From positions 62,001-126,000 of the forward strand of contig VDMD01000013.1 of NCBI GenBank assembly GCA_007026445.1: a stretch of DNA of 64,000 nucleotides. Reading direction: 5' to 3'. The notes under the pieces are model-generated. The model saw only the letters and a list, made by a program, of their open reading frames with translations. It searched no databases and had not been told where the DNA came from. The translations under genes and the position numbers were made by a program. Positions 43,097 to 57,225 of this stretch are shown piece after piece; the first letter of the stretch is position 1, and every line of letters begins with the position of its first letter. This stretch comes from Schizophyllum amplum (lineage: Eukaryota; Basidiomycota; Agaricomycetes; Agaricales; Schizophyllaceae).

Positions 43097-44814
43097 ATGA
43101 ACATGGCAGACGAGGCGTGCTCCCTTCTCGACGTAGTCTTTTCTCCAGTGACGCTCCCCGTCTCGCGATTGACAGTTCACAACCGACTCGTGAAGGTTGC
43201 TCTCTACGAACATTTGGCACCCTTACTTGGAGGAGCACCTACTCGTCTACTGCATGACCTCTATTCGCGATGGGCCACCTCCAGCCTCGAGCAGCACTGG
43301 GGAATGATCATGACCGGCAACGTCCAGGTCGCACATGATCATCTCACACTAGGGCGGGACATGGTCATTCCCGAATCTGATGACCCGGCCGCGCTGGTGA
43401 GCTTCAGAGCTCTCGCAGACGCCATGCATTCGCCAGGAAGGCATGGTAGCCTGGCTATCATGCAGCTCAGCCACGCCGGACGACAGTCGGCCAACATCAT
43501 TGGTGGCCGAACACTTCTTTCCCAACCGCTTGCACCCTCGCCTGTACGAGTAGGCAGCGGGAAAGAAGTCCGATACGCCTTGGATGCTCTGTCATATGTT
43601 TTCCACGCGTTACTCTTCCAGACACCGAGAGAGATGTCGATTCAGGACATCGACGGGGTCGTCGCGCGATTTGTCCACGGTGCGCTCGTTGCTCGCGATG
43701 CTGGCTTCGACGGCATACAGCTTCACTGCGCACATGGCTGTAAGAACATCCGTTGCTAGCAGTAGCTTGTTCTCAAAAGCATCCCAGACTTACTCTCTGA
43801 GTTTCTCTCAGCAAAGGTATGCAGCCGATTGTATTCGCTAGGCTAAACCTGATTTGCAAAAGACGAACAGACGACACGACGAGTACTCCTGCGCGTCGCC
43901 ACAAAATGCACTCAGAATCCTCCGCCGCATTGTGACCGACATACGGGCTGCAACGGGCCTTGTAAACTTCGCCGTTGGCGTCAAGATAGGCGCGGGCGAC
44001 TACTCGAGCGGAACTGACGTCGGCTTAGAAGAGCTCACTCTGTCCGAACGCATTGCCGTCGCCTACATCTCCGAAGTCGCGTCCTGGGGCACCGTCGACT
44101 TCATTGAAATCAGCGGGGGAGACTACGAGAAACCTGGTGAACCTTTTGCCGCTATTCCTGCAGCGTCGTCTCTGACTACCGAGCCCAGATTTTATGACCG
44201 CCTCATCTTCGAAGGCACCCTTCTTCGCCCGCGTTGCCAAAGCCGTTCGTGCCGCCCTTGACGAGCAATGCAAGTCGACGATGCCGCGCCCGCTCGTCAT
44301 CCTTACAGGCAACCTGACAACCCCGCGCGCCGTTCAGCAGGTCCTTGGGGCTGAAACCCGTTCCGCTCCGAGCGCGGATCTCTGCGGTATAGGCCGGATG
44401 GCGATCCTCCGCCCCGACTTGCCTGCGAGACTCGCAGGAGAGCTGCAGGCGCGCAGCGAAGAGGAATCGACTGACGACGATTCGTGGTGGCGCACGCCTT
44501 TCCATCACATGCCCAATCCCACGCCGCCGTCATGGCTCCCCAAAATTGGGTTGGTGGGCGCAGGCAGCAGTATGGCCTGGTATAACGTCCGCCTGCGAGC
44601 CTTAGCAAACGGCGGAGGTGTGTCGGCGGACGGAGGTGAGCTGGATGACAAGATGGGGCCCGTAAGTGCGGTCCTGCGAATGTGGTTGTGGTTCACGGTC
44701 GAGGACGCGCGCAAGCTGGGCTGGTATCTAGCGGAGTGGGCGTTCTGGGCTGTGTCACTATTCCTTATCGTCCTACTCGCCTGGTTGATGACGGCGTATA
44801 ATGATGGGATGTAG
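43097..44814 (+). CDS. OYE-like NADH:flavin oxidoreductase with C-terminal membrane anchor
   Basis: FMN enzyme of the old-yellow-enzyme family, reducing activated double bonds with NAD(P)H. Starts MNMADEACSLLDVVFSPVTL. Motifs in order: TVHNRLVKVALYEHLAP (FMN-binding N-terminus), EQHWGMIMTGNVQV, MQLSHAGRQSANIIG (FMN and substrate contact), IQLHCAHGYLLSEFLSAKTN built across two introns (about 43741-43788 and 43817-43861), RRHDEYSCASPQNALRILRR, AVGVKIGAGDYSSGTDVGLE, VDFIEISGGDYEKPG and CGIGRMAILRPDLP. The segment replacing the usual DEYGG reads DEYSC. The C-terminus has a membrane helix EWAFWAVSLFLIVLLAWLMT ending YNDGM, TAG 44812-44814, so the enzyme is probably held on a membrane facing the cytosol. 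Physiological substrate unknown. Confidence 0.88.
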
Positions 44815-45294
44815 AACGTAGGACCGTGGGCATAGTGCCTTCAATGTAGTAGAACTTGATCTTGACATTTCTGCATCATAAGGCAAACAAACTTGAAGCT
44901 TGACACTCCGTAGCGTATGTGAACATGAGTATCCGAGATGGACGTCTGGTCGACAGAAGATGGGACATCACAGATCGCATGCGCTGTGAGCGTCGCGGTT
45001 GACCCAAAGCTTCAAGCCTCAACAAAGGTCTCAGAGAATATGCCACGGAAGAGGCAGAAAGCTGCACAGATGTCCATAAGGTCGAGTAACTGGGTCGTCA
45101 CCATACTACATCGATGTCCTCCTGCCCTCGGAGACTTACAGAAAATAACGAACGTCGTCGGCCAAGCTAAGCCATGAACACAAGTTGACTGATACTTTTC
45201 CATTAACTATGCACATATATATAATCCATAAATACCCATTGTATGTGCCCTTACGGACTCATACAATCTTTTAGTCCCCTGTGGTTCAAGTAGT
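44815..45294. other. intergenic region between convergent genes
   Basis: No gene recognised. The genes on both sides converge here, so it should hold two 3' ends. An AT-rich stretch with ATATATATAATCC lies at about 45214-45228. Confidence 0.45.
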
Positions 45295-45964
45295 TTACTT
45301 GCAGAAGGTGATGGCGAGGTTAACCTATAGCAGCGCGTCAGCAACAGTTTCCAAGAGAATAAATGCAGGCGTACGTTGTCCGACGTGCACTGCCTCTGTG
45401 CGCCGTAGTCGTCGGTGACGTGGAAAGCCTCCGCGCAGTTGGCGTTGTTGCAGTTGTTGCCGGTGCCGTCGCAGCCGTTGTAGTAGCCGAAGCCTGTGGG
45501 GACGGAGAAGGTGTGGCTGAATGAAGGTTAGCTGCAACGAACTCAAGGAAAGCAAAGGAGGAACGCACGGAGGGATCAGCGACACGTCCGTGCTGGACAC
45601 ACCGCCGTTGATGAGAGTGGTCTCAAGGAGCGTGCAGCCCTCGCCGTTGGCGCCACAGTTGCCGGTCTGGAGGAAGCTAGAGGATAATTCAGGTCAGTTT
45701 CGAGCCATGTAAAGGAGGATAGAATCACTGACGCAATGACCGAGTAAGCGGGGCCGTTGAACGTGTAGTCACCGCTGGCCAGCTTCTGGAAGTTCTGATA
45801 CACGACGGGCTGAATGGACGGAATGAGCCAAAGAATTGTAGTACGAAAGCCAATGCACTCACAGTTCCGTACCCGCAGGCGTTGTCAAAGTGAATCGTGT
45901 GCGTCTCCGCGGCGACGTAGGTCGCGGCGGCGAGGACGAAGAGAGACTTGACAAGAGAGAACAT
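45295..45964 (-). CDS. small secreted cysteine-rich protein
   Basis: Starts MFSLVKSLFVLAAATYVAA, a clear signal peptide. The mature part runs ETHTIHFDNACGYGT, VVYQNFQKLASGDYTFNGPA, TGNCGANGEGCTLLETTLIN, GVSSTDVSLIPP, TFSVPTGFGYYNGCDGTGNN, CNNANCAEAFHVTDDYGAQR and NLAITFCK, TAA at 45297-45295. Five or so short GT-AG introns on the minus strand link these in frame. Even spacing of cysteines (CGYG, NCG, GC, GCDG, NNCNN, NC, QC, FC) suggests a disulfide-stabilised beta fold, as in the secreted 'glycopeptide' proteins of wood-decay fungi. About 140 residues. No enzymatic motif seen; role outside the cell unknown. Confidence 0.83.
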
Positions 45965-46052
45965 GACGATGATGATGATGATGAAGAGGAGGAAGAGGCT
46001 GTAGGACGCTATGAAGACGACTGAGCTGGAGAAAGCAGTCGACGTGCAGACC

Positions 46053-46061
46053 TTATATATA
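46053..46061 (-). promoter_or_regulatory. TATA box of the secreted protein gene
   Basis: TTATATATA on both strands, about 90 bp before the ATG at 45964 on the minus strand. Confidence 0.45.
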
Positions 46062-46870
46062 ACGCCTTCAAACGCGTATGCCAAGGTACGCGTCTAGTCG
46101 AGGGAGAGGCGGCCCGCAAGGCAGCGCCCAAAGACGCGACGGCCGCAATTTTCACCTGTAGTACACTGGTCTCGGTGCGCAAATCGTGTCCGGGCGCACT
46201 GAGCCTCGGTGCGGCAAGGTACAAAATTGATGAGCACAACACGTCAAGTTAACTGTCGGAGAGCTTACCATGTGGCATGTGAGAGGAAATGGAGGACGTT
46301 CTCTGGTGAACAGCGCGCTAGTAGACCAGCATGGAAACGATGTGCGCGGTCAAAGAGCGCAGAGGCCGCAAAGAGGGAATACGAATGACACCAGGACCTG
46401 CGTGTGCGCCTGGAGGCGTCCAACTTGTATGTTCAACAGTACGGCTGGGTCCGTTTGATCTGCATTAGCCTGCACGTAAGACACCTGCAATATAATTGAG
46501 AGCATAAGATCATGCTACGGGCGCAGAGAATTATTGATTGAGATCGTCCGGCCCTGTAGCGAATAGCGCCCGTGAGCGTAAACTTGGACACGCCGCGTCT
46601 GCGTAGGCGCTCACCCCCCAGCAAGCTCATAAAAGCGTCCACGAGCGCCCATGGTTGTTGGCCAACTTATTAATATTCAGCTTGGAGTTGGTTCGGCGGT
46701 TTGAATTTCTAATCACGTTATCGTCACGGGGTAAGCGCGGGGCACAATGGTGACGTCACCGCTTGCGGAGCGCCACAGCAATCCCCACAATCCTATTGAG
46801 CAGCTGCCATCGAGCTGCCAGCGGATGAATCAGCCCCGCGCAGCGTCAGCGGACTCGCGAAAGGAGCGCG
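46062..46870. other. divergent promoter region
   Basis: Lies between the divergent genes starting at 45964 (minus) and 46964 (plus). No gene was recognised in it. Confidence 0.4.
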
Positions 46871-46877
46871 CTATAAA
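46871..46877 (+). promoter_or_regulatory. TATA box of the small protein gene at 46964
   Basis: CTATAAAA stands about 90 bp before the ATG. The leader contains CACCACACCACATCACCCA, typical of highly expressed fungal genes. Confidence 0.5.
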
Positions 46878-46963
46878 ATGCTGGGACGAGCCGCAGAGGA
46901 TGCATCGTCCGTTCTGCATCCCACCACACCACATCACCCAAACCAGATAATCTTTTTGTGATC

Positions 46964-47340
46964 ATGGCCGCTTCTCGAGGTGCTGGAATGGTGAGCAGGA
47001 CCATGCCTCTCCATTGCTGTGGTGCTGAGGAGGACCTCTAGGCCGCTGCCTGCGTCGGTGCTATCGCACTATCCGCCAGTGGCATGGCTGCCTCCGCCGG
47101 GGACGCACGCGCGAAGGAGGGATCTGCATCCATGCACAGTGAGTCGATGTTGTCGAAGGACCACGTGTGCCATGGACTCACCTCTACGTTGCAGAGCCTG
47201 GCATGGCGAACGGCGAGCAGTCGGACAAGGCCATGTCTTCGACGGACGTCTCGCACATTGCCGGTCGCGTGCCCCGTCCGGGTGACAGGATGAGGGCTGC
47301 GATGAGGAGTCAGGCGCCCCTCACGAACGAGCGGGCTTGA
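46964..47340 (+). CDS. small protein with one hydrophobic segment
   Basis: Three exons with two GT-AG introns (46991-47041 and about 47141-47196) give about 89 residues: MAASRGAGM, AAACVGAIALSASGMAASAG, DARAKEGSASMHKPGMANGE, QSDKAMSSTDVSHIAGRVPR, PGDRMRAAMRSQAPLTNERA, TGA 47338-47340. The Ala/Gly/Ser stretch may be a membrane segment or part of an organelle-targeting sequence; the rest is polar and probably flexible. A TATA box and CA-rich leader upstream support a real gene. No family recognised. Confidence 0.6.
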
Positions 47341-47720
47341 ATAGTTTGAGCTGGTCATAAGAAGTACCAGAAGCACTCTTCATTTTGTATCTGTATCGTA
47401 AGCCGGTGTATTTGTAGCAATCGTACCGTGCCATCTGGTCATGGTGATCCAGAGTTCTAGGTCAATCGCAGATTACGACAAGGACCAGGCCACAGCAAGA
47501 CGTACGGAGAATAAGGCATGTGCGTGCGACATTGCTTTACAGGATCTCGGCTTCGAGCAGGTGCCGCGCGATATTGGTGCAGACTGCGTCCGGTAGAGAT
47601 ATACGGCAAGCGTTCGCGAGGGAAGCGAATGTATGCTAGCGAGAGGCAAAAACTAGAAGCCTTATCATAACGTCAGTAATAATTCAGGATCACAGCAGGA
47701 AGACGAACTTGTACGGAACG
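47341..47720. other. intergenic region between convergent genes
   Basis: Nothing recognised; the genes on either side end here. Confidence 0.45.
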
Positions 47721-49170
47721 TTACGCATGTTCGTCCACCTTTTGCGGCGGCTCATACGCATTACATCCCACCTCGCTGAGCCACCGGACACGTTCCTGTT
47801 CCCGGTGGCATACCAGGCTTCCGCCACCCATGCACTTCCCCGAGCCACACCCGCCGCTCCGCCCCGGTCCCTCGATATCCCAGACCTTGCTTCCGCCAAA
47901 ATCCAGGCTCGACGGATCTGGCACGCAGACGCCACCACCTGTGGACGCGCCTTCGCACTGCGCCACTCGCGGCAGCGTTTCTGGCCGTGCAGCGTAGTGA
48001 TAGATGCGCACGCGCTGCGACGGGGATAAAGAGGGTGCAAATAACGACAAGATGTAGTGCAGGAGCTCCGTCGGCAGTTGTGGCGTCCCCGTTCCGGCTG
48101 GTGACAGGACCTCAACGGGTACAGGTGACGGGGACCGCGATCGTGAAGAGTAGCAGGTGCAGCCGGTACACCTGCCGCTTCGCTCGCGTAGCGTCCCTGT
48201 GGAGCGGAGGAGCAGAGCACGAGCATAGTAGAGGAGCCGCAGCGCGTCGTGCTCGGCCTCCCGCTTGAGGTGGGCGTTGCGCATAAGCACGCGGCGGAGC
48301 AGAAGCTCGCAGGACTGCCAGGTAGGTGCCTTGTCTTGAACGCTACTGCCGCCCGTCCGGTCGTCCTCGCCACCGGCGAGGTTGTTGGAGTAGAGTTCAA
48401 GCGTGAGGAGGTGGTAGTTGTGGTTCTCGACGGTGCGAATGATCTCCTGAACGGCGCGGGTGCCCAGCAGGTTGCCGTTGCACTTGAAGGTTTGAAGCTG
48501 CGTGCGGTTGGAGGCGATGTAGGCGGCGATGGGGTGAAGGGAGGCGGCGGTAAGATCCATGGCTGAGAGGTAGACTTCGCGGAGAGATGGGGTGTCAAGT
48601 TGGGGGAGAAAATCCGCTACGAACTGATCGCCGAGCCGCCGGTTGGTGGCCATGGAAAGAACCTCGAGGCTGGACGAGTTGACCGCGTCTGCGAACGCGG
48701 CTGTCACAGAAGGATCGGCGGTGAAGTCATTCTGCAAACTAGTTAATGCAATGAGCAGGGAAAATTATACAGACGCACATCTTGTAGGAATAGCGAATTT
48801 AAGTGCTTGTTGTCCGTCAAGTATGCAGCCACCGCGAGCAATCCTGCGTTGCTGATCTTGTTGGAGTTGAGGCTGACCTCCCGGATGCGGTACTTCGCGG
48901 CATCGGGAGACAGAAGGAACTCAAAAAGGTGGATAACTCCCGCGTCTCCGAGTTCATTGTGGCCGAGGATGAGCTTGCTGACGTTCCGCCGCGCGCGTAT
49001 CGTGCTGATGATAACTTCGGCACCTGAAGCCCGGTGAGCTGAGTGCATGCGCATAGGACTTCGCGCGCACCTTGGGTAGAATACAGCCCGTCTGATATGT
49101 ATTCAATGTTCCCGCGGTTGAGGGCGACGGAACGGTGCTTCGGCGCGGGTAAAGAGGCACCGGGAGACAT
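47721..49170 (-). CDS. leucine-rich-repeat (RNI-like) protein
   Basis: Starts MSPGASLPAPKHRSVALNRG. After a first intron the leucine-rich repeats begin: ISTIRARRNVSKLILGHNEL, YRIREVSLNSNKISNAGLLA, LNSLFLQ, LEVLSMATNRRLGDQFVADF, SLREVYLSAMDLTAASLHPI, LQTFKCNGNLLGTRAVQEII and LLTLELYSNNLAG. This is the ribonuclease-inhibitor type of repeat, as in RanGAP-like and F-box-associated proteins. The C-terminal part (residues after about 300) has TELLHYILSLFAPSLSPSQR, somewhat like an F-box in reverse position, and a Gly-rich tail ending QKVDEHA (stop at 47723-47721). Two introns. About 435 residues. Likely a protein-interaction scaffold; it lacks the arginine-finger context needed to call it RanGAP. 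Confidence 0.78.
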
Positions 49171-49832
49171 GGTCGATCTCGCCTGGATTGAATGGAGTGT
49201 TACGTGAAGGTCGATCTGGGGTGAGGAAGCGGAGGAAGGGGCAGAGGACAGCAAGATGCGAGGAATTTTGAAGACAGAGGATGGTGAGCGCAGGACGAAA
49301 GGACTGAAGGATGATTGGCGCCATCGCCACACGCGTTACGCGTGCGCTGCGGCAGCAGCGCCGATCGGTGATCGGACCGAATGTTGACTTGTCAGCTTGC
49401 ATGTTGGTTTGAACCCGAGTCTGCCAAGGCTTGAGCCCGAAGCGGACGTGCCATCGATCTGTCATGAACAGGGAGATGCAGGAGATGACGAACGTGAAGA
49501 TCCGTGCAGACGTCGCCGGAATAGGGTCCAGGGAACGTACCAAGGCAGGATTGAACAGGAATCAAGGCCTAGACAATGTCACACATCGGAGCTGCAAATA
49601 AGGGGATACTAACACACGGATACTTCGTCTGGCATGAGGAAGTACCCGCTGAATAGAATCAGAGATCCAAAGACGAACGCTTCAAGTTTAACTTTGAGTC
49701 GCTTACTCTCAGTCCTGAAGTCAAAACTTTACCGGTTACCCAGTGCATAAGTATTTGGTGCTGTCAGGAGACGAGGCTTGGCTCCGAGAAGATATTCACG
49801 ACAGCGTCAACATCAGCAAAAACAAAATAACG
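49171..49832. other. intergenic region
   Basis: No gene supported. It should include the promoter of the leucine-rich-repeat gene at its left end and the 3' flank of tRNA-Ile at its right end. Confidence 0.45.
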
Positions 49833-49906
49833 TGGCCCGTACGGGGGTCGAACCCGCGACCTTGGCGTTATTAGCACCACGCTCTAACCAACTGAGCTAA
49901 CCGGCC
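49833..49906 (-). tRNA. tRNA-Ile (anticodon AAT)
   Basis: The minus strand has GGCCGGT at the 5' end pairing with ACGGGCC (one mismatch), a D arm TTAGCTCAGTTGGTTAGAGC, anticodon loop CTAATAA with anticodon AAT, and a T arm GCGGGTTCGACCCCCGT. 74 nt, no intron. Decodes isoleucine ATY codons. Confidence 0.93.
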
Positions 49907-50682
49907 TTGAAGGCAAAAACCTGTGAGTCTTTATCACAACCTCGCGATGTTTCCGGACGAGGACGATGACAGAAGACTTCGAGGACCGCCATCGTACAGT
50001 TTGTGCTGCAAACATAGCATCAAAGACACTTTCCCAGCAATTACGACTCGCCTCTTTGAGTGGGGATACATGTGGGATGTCAATGGGCGACTGGCACTGG
50101 TCTCCAGCCCCTTGAGACGCGATGACTTTTCGAAGAAAGGCGCGCTATGTCTGCAAGAAAAGATCCGGACAAGCAGAGGTTCAGATAGAGATTTGAAGGT
50201 CTGTGGCTCACTTGGTCTACCCGGTCAGCGATTCGCAGATCATTGAGTAAGAGGACGCCGCATTCGAAGAGACGAGGGCGCCTCTCACTGCTGCAACCTG
50301 GCTGCAACGTGTCTGAGTTGGGAATAGCTTTGCCGCGAGCTGCCAGCGCCCCGAGAGGTCGGACGCTACGGCTATAACTTGGAGACCTTGAGTTGATGTA
50401 CATCGATGGGGCTTCATAGGTAGAGGGCTTTCAATAAAGTCGATTGGAGCCTGACAGTGTATATGACCAGTCTCCGATGTTGAAGGCTGTCCTGCATGAT
50501 GAGGCTGCATCTCCCGTTCTGTTGCAAGTTCTAGTACCAGCACCGACTTCACGGACTGCTCGCGTTGCGGTGGAGAGAAAGACGGCCATGGCGGTGCGAA
50601 GGCGATGCATAGGAGGGCAAGGTTGCCAGGCACAGCTCGACGACATGATGTTTGTTTGGAATTGTTTGTCGCGGAGGTCCTT
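49907..50682. other. region upstream of GFA1, no gene recognised
   Basis: Open frames of about 100 codons occur on both strands, but none has a family match or splice support. The right end holds the GFA1 promoter. Confidence 0.4.
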
Positions 50683-50690
50683 AAGTATAT
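50683..50690 (+). promoter_or_regulatory. possible TATA box of GFA1
   Basis: GTATATAC lies about 145 bp before the GFA1 ATG, followed by a pyrimidine-rich stretch (CTTCTCTCCCTCCTTCATC). Confidence 0.4.
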
Positions 50691-50834
50691 ACGCGTCTTG
50701 TCTTCAGCGTCACTCTTCTCTCCCTCCTTCATCTTCGTTCCGTCCTTAACCCTTCTTCTCCTTGTGAGTCCTGCTCGGCTGGCGCGTCGCGTACAACGTC
50801 TTACTGATCCGCGCCTAGATTCCGTCCATACACC

Positions 50835-53286
<2,452 letters not shown>

Positions 53287-53713
53287 GTATATGCGCTCTC
53301 AGCGACCCATGGACTGCCTTTCTTCCCATACGGACTTGACAATTACTGTAATGCATAGTGACTGAGGACGGACGTTCGATGACGGACGTGATAGACTGCT
53401 GTCTGCCTGTTTCTTCGCTTGGAAGAGTGTACAATCACAATACGATGTTACTTCACAGTTGGACATCACTGGTTTTGATACTTGAATTGTGCATGCTATT
53501 GACTCAAGGTTGCGTTCTGGGTGTTGTGATATCATGCTTGAGCTTGAAGAGCGCATCAAGAACGTACGTACGATATCATGCAGCTGTGCACAGTGGGATT
53601 CACGCAAGCGTTTGGTTCGAGCGAGCACAATATACGATTTCCGCAACATAGAGTGGTGGTTAGGCATTATACGACATGAGTACAGTAGTGGGGTGATGTG
53701 AGCAGGCAGTCGC
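53287..53713. other. intergenic region between convergent genes
   Basis: GFA1 and MAM33 converge here. No gene recognised. Confidence 0.5.
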
Positions 53714-54681
53714 TCATGCGTCGACGAAGTTCTTGACATCGGTCAACCAAGAAAGATATTCCTGTAAAGCAACAGTGAGCACACCAAACCACACCAACAG
53801 CGCTTGAAACGCACCTTCTGCTCCTTGTACTCTGCGTACTCGGGAATGAACAGAGCCAACGCCTCGTTCACCCCCCGCTCCTGCAGATACTTCTCGAACT
53901 CCTCCTGCAGACCAATATCCAACGAGTCGAACTGCGGGCCAATGTACAGCGCGCGCCGTGCCCAGTCCGCCTCTGCTGTGAGGTCCGCGCCGAGCTTGGT
54001 GTCGCGGTAGTAGGCAATGTTGTCCACGACGAAGTGGCCGTCCTGGCAGACCATGTCAACGCTGAGCGTGCCCGGCGCGCCCTGCTTCGTCGTGCTCATC
54101 GACACGCGGATGGGGTACGAGTGCGGCGAAGGGGCCTCCTCCTCCTCCGCACCCTCCTCTTCCATGGCGGGCTCCTCGGACTCCATGGACTGCACGTCGG
54201 ACGCGGAGAAGGTGAGGGTGATGGTCTCGTTGCCGAACTGGCGGGTCAACGTCACTTCCTCCTTGCCCGAGGACTCGACGATCTGGGGGTGCGAAGATTA
54301 GTGTCAGACCGGGTGTAAGGTGGCTGGTAACGCACGTTCCAGTTGCCAGCCTCCTTGAAGTCCTTGAGGAACGTGGGCTCGCCCTCCTCAGCCTCCTGCG
54401 CCGCGACCTCCTGCTCGTACTGCAGCTCCTCCTGCAGCTTCTGCGACACTGCGACGTCGGCTAAAGTAGTTTGTTAGTCTCATAGTCCCCCTAGAAATGC
54501 ATGAAAACGCACAGGTGCCAGACCCGAACCTCCGCGCAGTCATGGAGAAAGCGCGCGAAGCCGGGGCGGCTGCGCACCATGCTGAGCGCGCAACGACGGG
54601 CGCAGCACGCGCCGCGACCGAGACGCACGCGAGGCGCATGGACGAGCCAGTGAGCTGACGGAGAGCACGAACTGCAGACAT
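53714..54681 (-). CDS. MAM33: mitochondrial acidic matrix protein, p32/MAM33 family
   Basis: Doughnut-shaped trimeric acidic protein of the mitochondrial matrix, involved in oxidative phosphorylation and mitochondrial translation. Starts MSAVRALRQLTGSSMRLACV, an Arg/Ala-rich presequence ending near SRAFSMTARRFGSGT. The mature part contains SQKLQEELQYEQEVAAQEAE, FKEAGNWN, EEVTLTRQFGNETITLTFSA, an acidic loop (EEPAMEEEGAEEEEAPSPHS), VDMVCQDGHFVVDNIAYYRD and the family's C-terminal signature QFDSLDIGLQEEFEKYLQER. It ends YLSWLTDVKNFVDA, TGA at 53716-53714. Three introns on the minus strand. About 265 residues, normal for the family. Confidence 0.93.
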
Positions 54682-54947
54682 TATGAGTTGAGTGGGTGGG
54701 AACTGAGAGAAGTTCTGGAGGACACGAAATTCAAAAATTTCGACAAGTCTTGCGCGCCATTTATTTGTGGCGTTCCCCGACGACCGGACGCGTTGCCGTT
54801 GCTCCGGACGGACCGAGACCGGACCCACAACGTCGTCGCCTCGGACTAGCAACTTTGCTAGGACGCGCTCCCTCGGAATCTGTCCCATCATTGCACGCTC
54901 AACAGAACCTCTCATATCTCTATATGGAATAAAGCCTAGGGTACCTC

Positions 54948-56694
54948 TCAAACTACCTCCTGCTTCACTTTGTCTAGATGCGCAATCATCTCGTCAGTAA
55001 ACCCAAGATGGGCCTTGACGAGAGCTGGCGGGGTCAGGGCCAGCCATTGCGAGAGCGAAATGTCCTGGAAAAGGTCTACATTATCTTCAGCGACTGAATG
55101 AGCCAAGAATGACGAAAGGGACGAACCAGACTTGAAAATCTCTAGGAACTTCAGCGTCGTGTTGCCAGTATTTTCGATGTAGTGACCTGTATAGCGGCGG
55201 TCATATGAGCTGCATTGGAGTATGGAGCGGGTAGGGCTACGCACCGAATGATGGGGGTACATATCCGACATCCCCTCCTTGGAAGTTGAATGTGTTCGAC
55301 GCGCTAGACGTGAAAGCCGTCATCCTCGCCTCGCCCTCAAGGTAAAACGTCCACTCAGGTTGAGTAGGATGCCACTTTGAGCGCATAAGTCAGAGACAAC
55401 GATCTCAAATGGACTTTCACTGACATGAAGTTCCCTCAACCCGCCCACTTCTACCTCGACGACGGCAGCAGAGATCGCCGTTGCCACCTTGAAGGTCCGT
55501 GAATCGACCACTTTCACGCTACCGCCAGGCTTGGCCGTCGCCTCGACCTCGGACAGCTTGAAGGTGTACGGCAGCTCAGTATCGTTCGGGACGACCATGT
55601 CCTCTTCCACGTTCTCTGGAGGCTGGCGCGTCAAGAGTGCATCAATAAAGCCCTTATCTAAAAACACACAGTCGAAGACTCACCGGCACGCTCGGGAAAA
55701 TATACAGCTCCTGGGCAGGAATATGGTCGAACGCTTCGGGATGGTCGCGCATGTTGAAATTTTTCGCAAGAACCTCAGCGGGGACGTGCGCCATCCAGTT
55801 GGTCAGGAGGAACGTGTCGTCCTCGGAGAAGTCACCTTCGTCGAAGACGAGAAGGAATTCGGACCCATCTTCCGGAATAGCTTTGGCTTGGATAGAGTGC
55901 GGAACGCCAGGAGGGAAGTACCTGGGGGCGCAAATTCAATATTGGAGGTGGCAAGAATATGGAGACGTACCACAGGTCCCCTTCGCTCACATCGCCGAGG
56001 TAAACGTGGCCCTCGGGGGTGACAGTGCTGATCCTCAGGGAGCCCTATATGCAAATCAGCCACCGAGCCGCTTGTACACAAGGTCAGAGAGCCTGACCTT
56101 CAGGACGTATGCCCATTCGGCGGCAGTGTGCCAGTGTAGCTCGCTGGATGGGAAGCTTAGTACTCAGAAGATCGGTGAATGCTACGCAAGTCCATACCGA
56201 ACAGCGCCCGCCTTCAGCCGCATATTCACGCCCGCCAATTCCGTTGCGGCAGGCATCTGTCTGACTGCAAAGGCCACGTTAGCCCACGCTCTCCTGAGAC
56301 GCTCAACCCGGCGGCGCGGCAGAAGAGGACATGAGCACTCACTCGTCTGCTCCCTCGCCCACCCGCCATCAGTCATCCGCGTATGGCTCAGAGACATCGG
56401 CCACTTCAGGTTCGGTACGTCGCCCGTATCCGTCGACGGCGGTGCCAGGATATCCGGGTTCTGCAGCTCCAGCGGCTTGTTCGTGGGGCCCAGAGTCGGC
56501 GCGCCGAGACCACCGCGCACAGGCTGCGGGTCGACGTCCTTGTCGTCGGGATGCCAGAGGGAGGCGTCGGGGTCCGTCGACGCGTAGGGACCGGGAGGGG
56601 TGAGGTCCGGGCTGTCGGCGTCGCGCGAAGCTGGGTATGCGCCGCTAAGCGAGGCGAGGAGGATGGGCAGTGCGAGCACGGGTAGGATGTGCAT
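54948..56694 (-). CDS. bicupin oxalate decarboxylase, secreted
   Basis: Converts oxalate to formate and CO2, a manganese enzyme used by decay fungi to manage oxalic acid. Starts MHILPVLALPILLASLSGAY, a signal peptide, then a Pro/Asp-rich stretch. Cupin 1: ELHWHTAAEWAYVLKGSL, GDLWYFPPGVPHSIQ and EFLLVFDEGDFSEDDTFLLT, followed by WMAHVPAEVLAKNF. Cupin 2: LRELHWHPTQPEWTFYLEGE, NTFNFQGGDVGYVPPSFGHY, ENTGNTTLKFLEIF. Both cupins keep the HxH and E metal ligands. The C-terminal helix SLSQWLALTPPALVKAHLGF ends DKVKQEVV, TGA at 54950-54948. About nine short introns on the minus strand, all in frame. About 450 residues. Likely extracellular or in the cell wall. Confidence 0.93.
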
Positions 56695-57225
56695 GGTGGC
56701 GGGGTGACCGTGGGCTACTGGGTGAGAAGGCGACGATAGGGTGCTTATGTACTCCTCTGCGTCCCGCCTGCCGGGATCTAGTTGACGGCAAAGCAGGAGT
56801 ACTTTTGGCAGCAAGGAATGCTAGAAGGGCGTCGTTGCCCTAATTTTGGGCGATGTGGGTGGTGTTAGTGCTACCACTATGGCGGCTATGCCGTGTGCGC
56901 GTCTCCACATGCAGGTTGCGTTCACCTCGTTTTCCGGACCTTCAGGGCTGCTCATAGGTACAAGCTGAGAATCTTTGCTTCATTGCTCTACCGTTGTCCA
57001 ACGTCAAGATGTGAGACGGCTCTGCAGGACGACATCGTGGGCGGTGACTCATGAGATGGAAGTTCAAGTTGAGTTCAACGTTGATCAGCCGGCAGATGCC
57101 GCAATGAAAGGGACGGTCACGTGTCTCCCAGACGCGTTTCCTGATCCCTTTCGCCTCCGCTTTCTTCGTCCCACCACGTTTTCCACTACCACATACCCAG
57201 CCGCACCGAGTCCGCACCTCGCATC
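56695..57225. other. divergent promoter region between oxalate decarboxylase and mad3
   Basis: No gene found. It must hold the promoters of both divergent genes. No strong TATA box was noted on the mad3 side. Confidence 0.45.
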
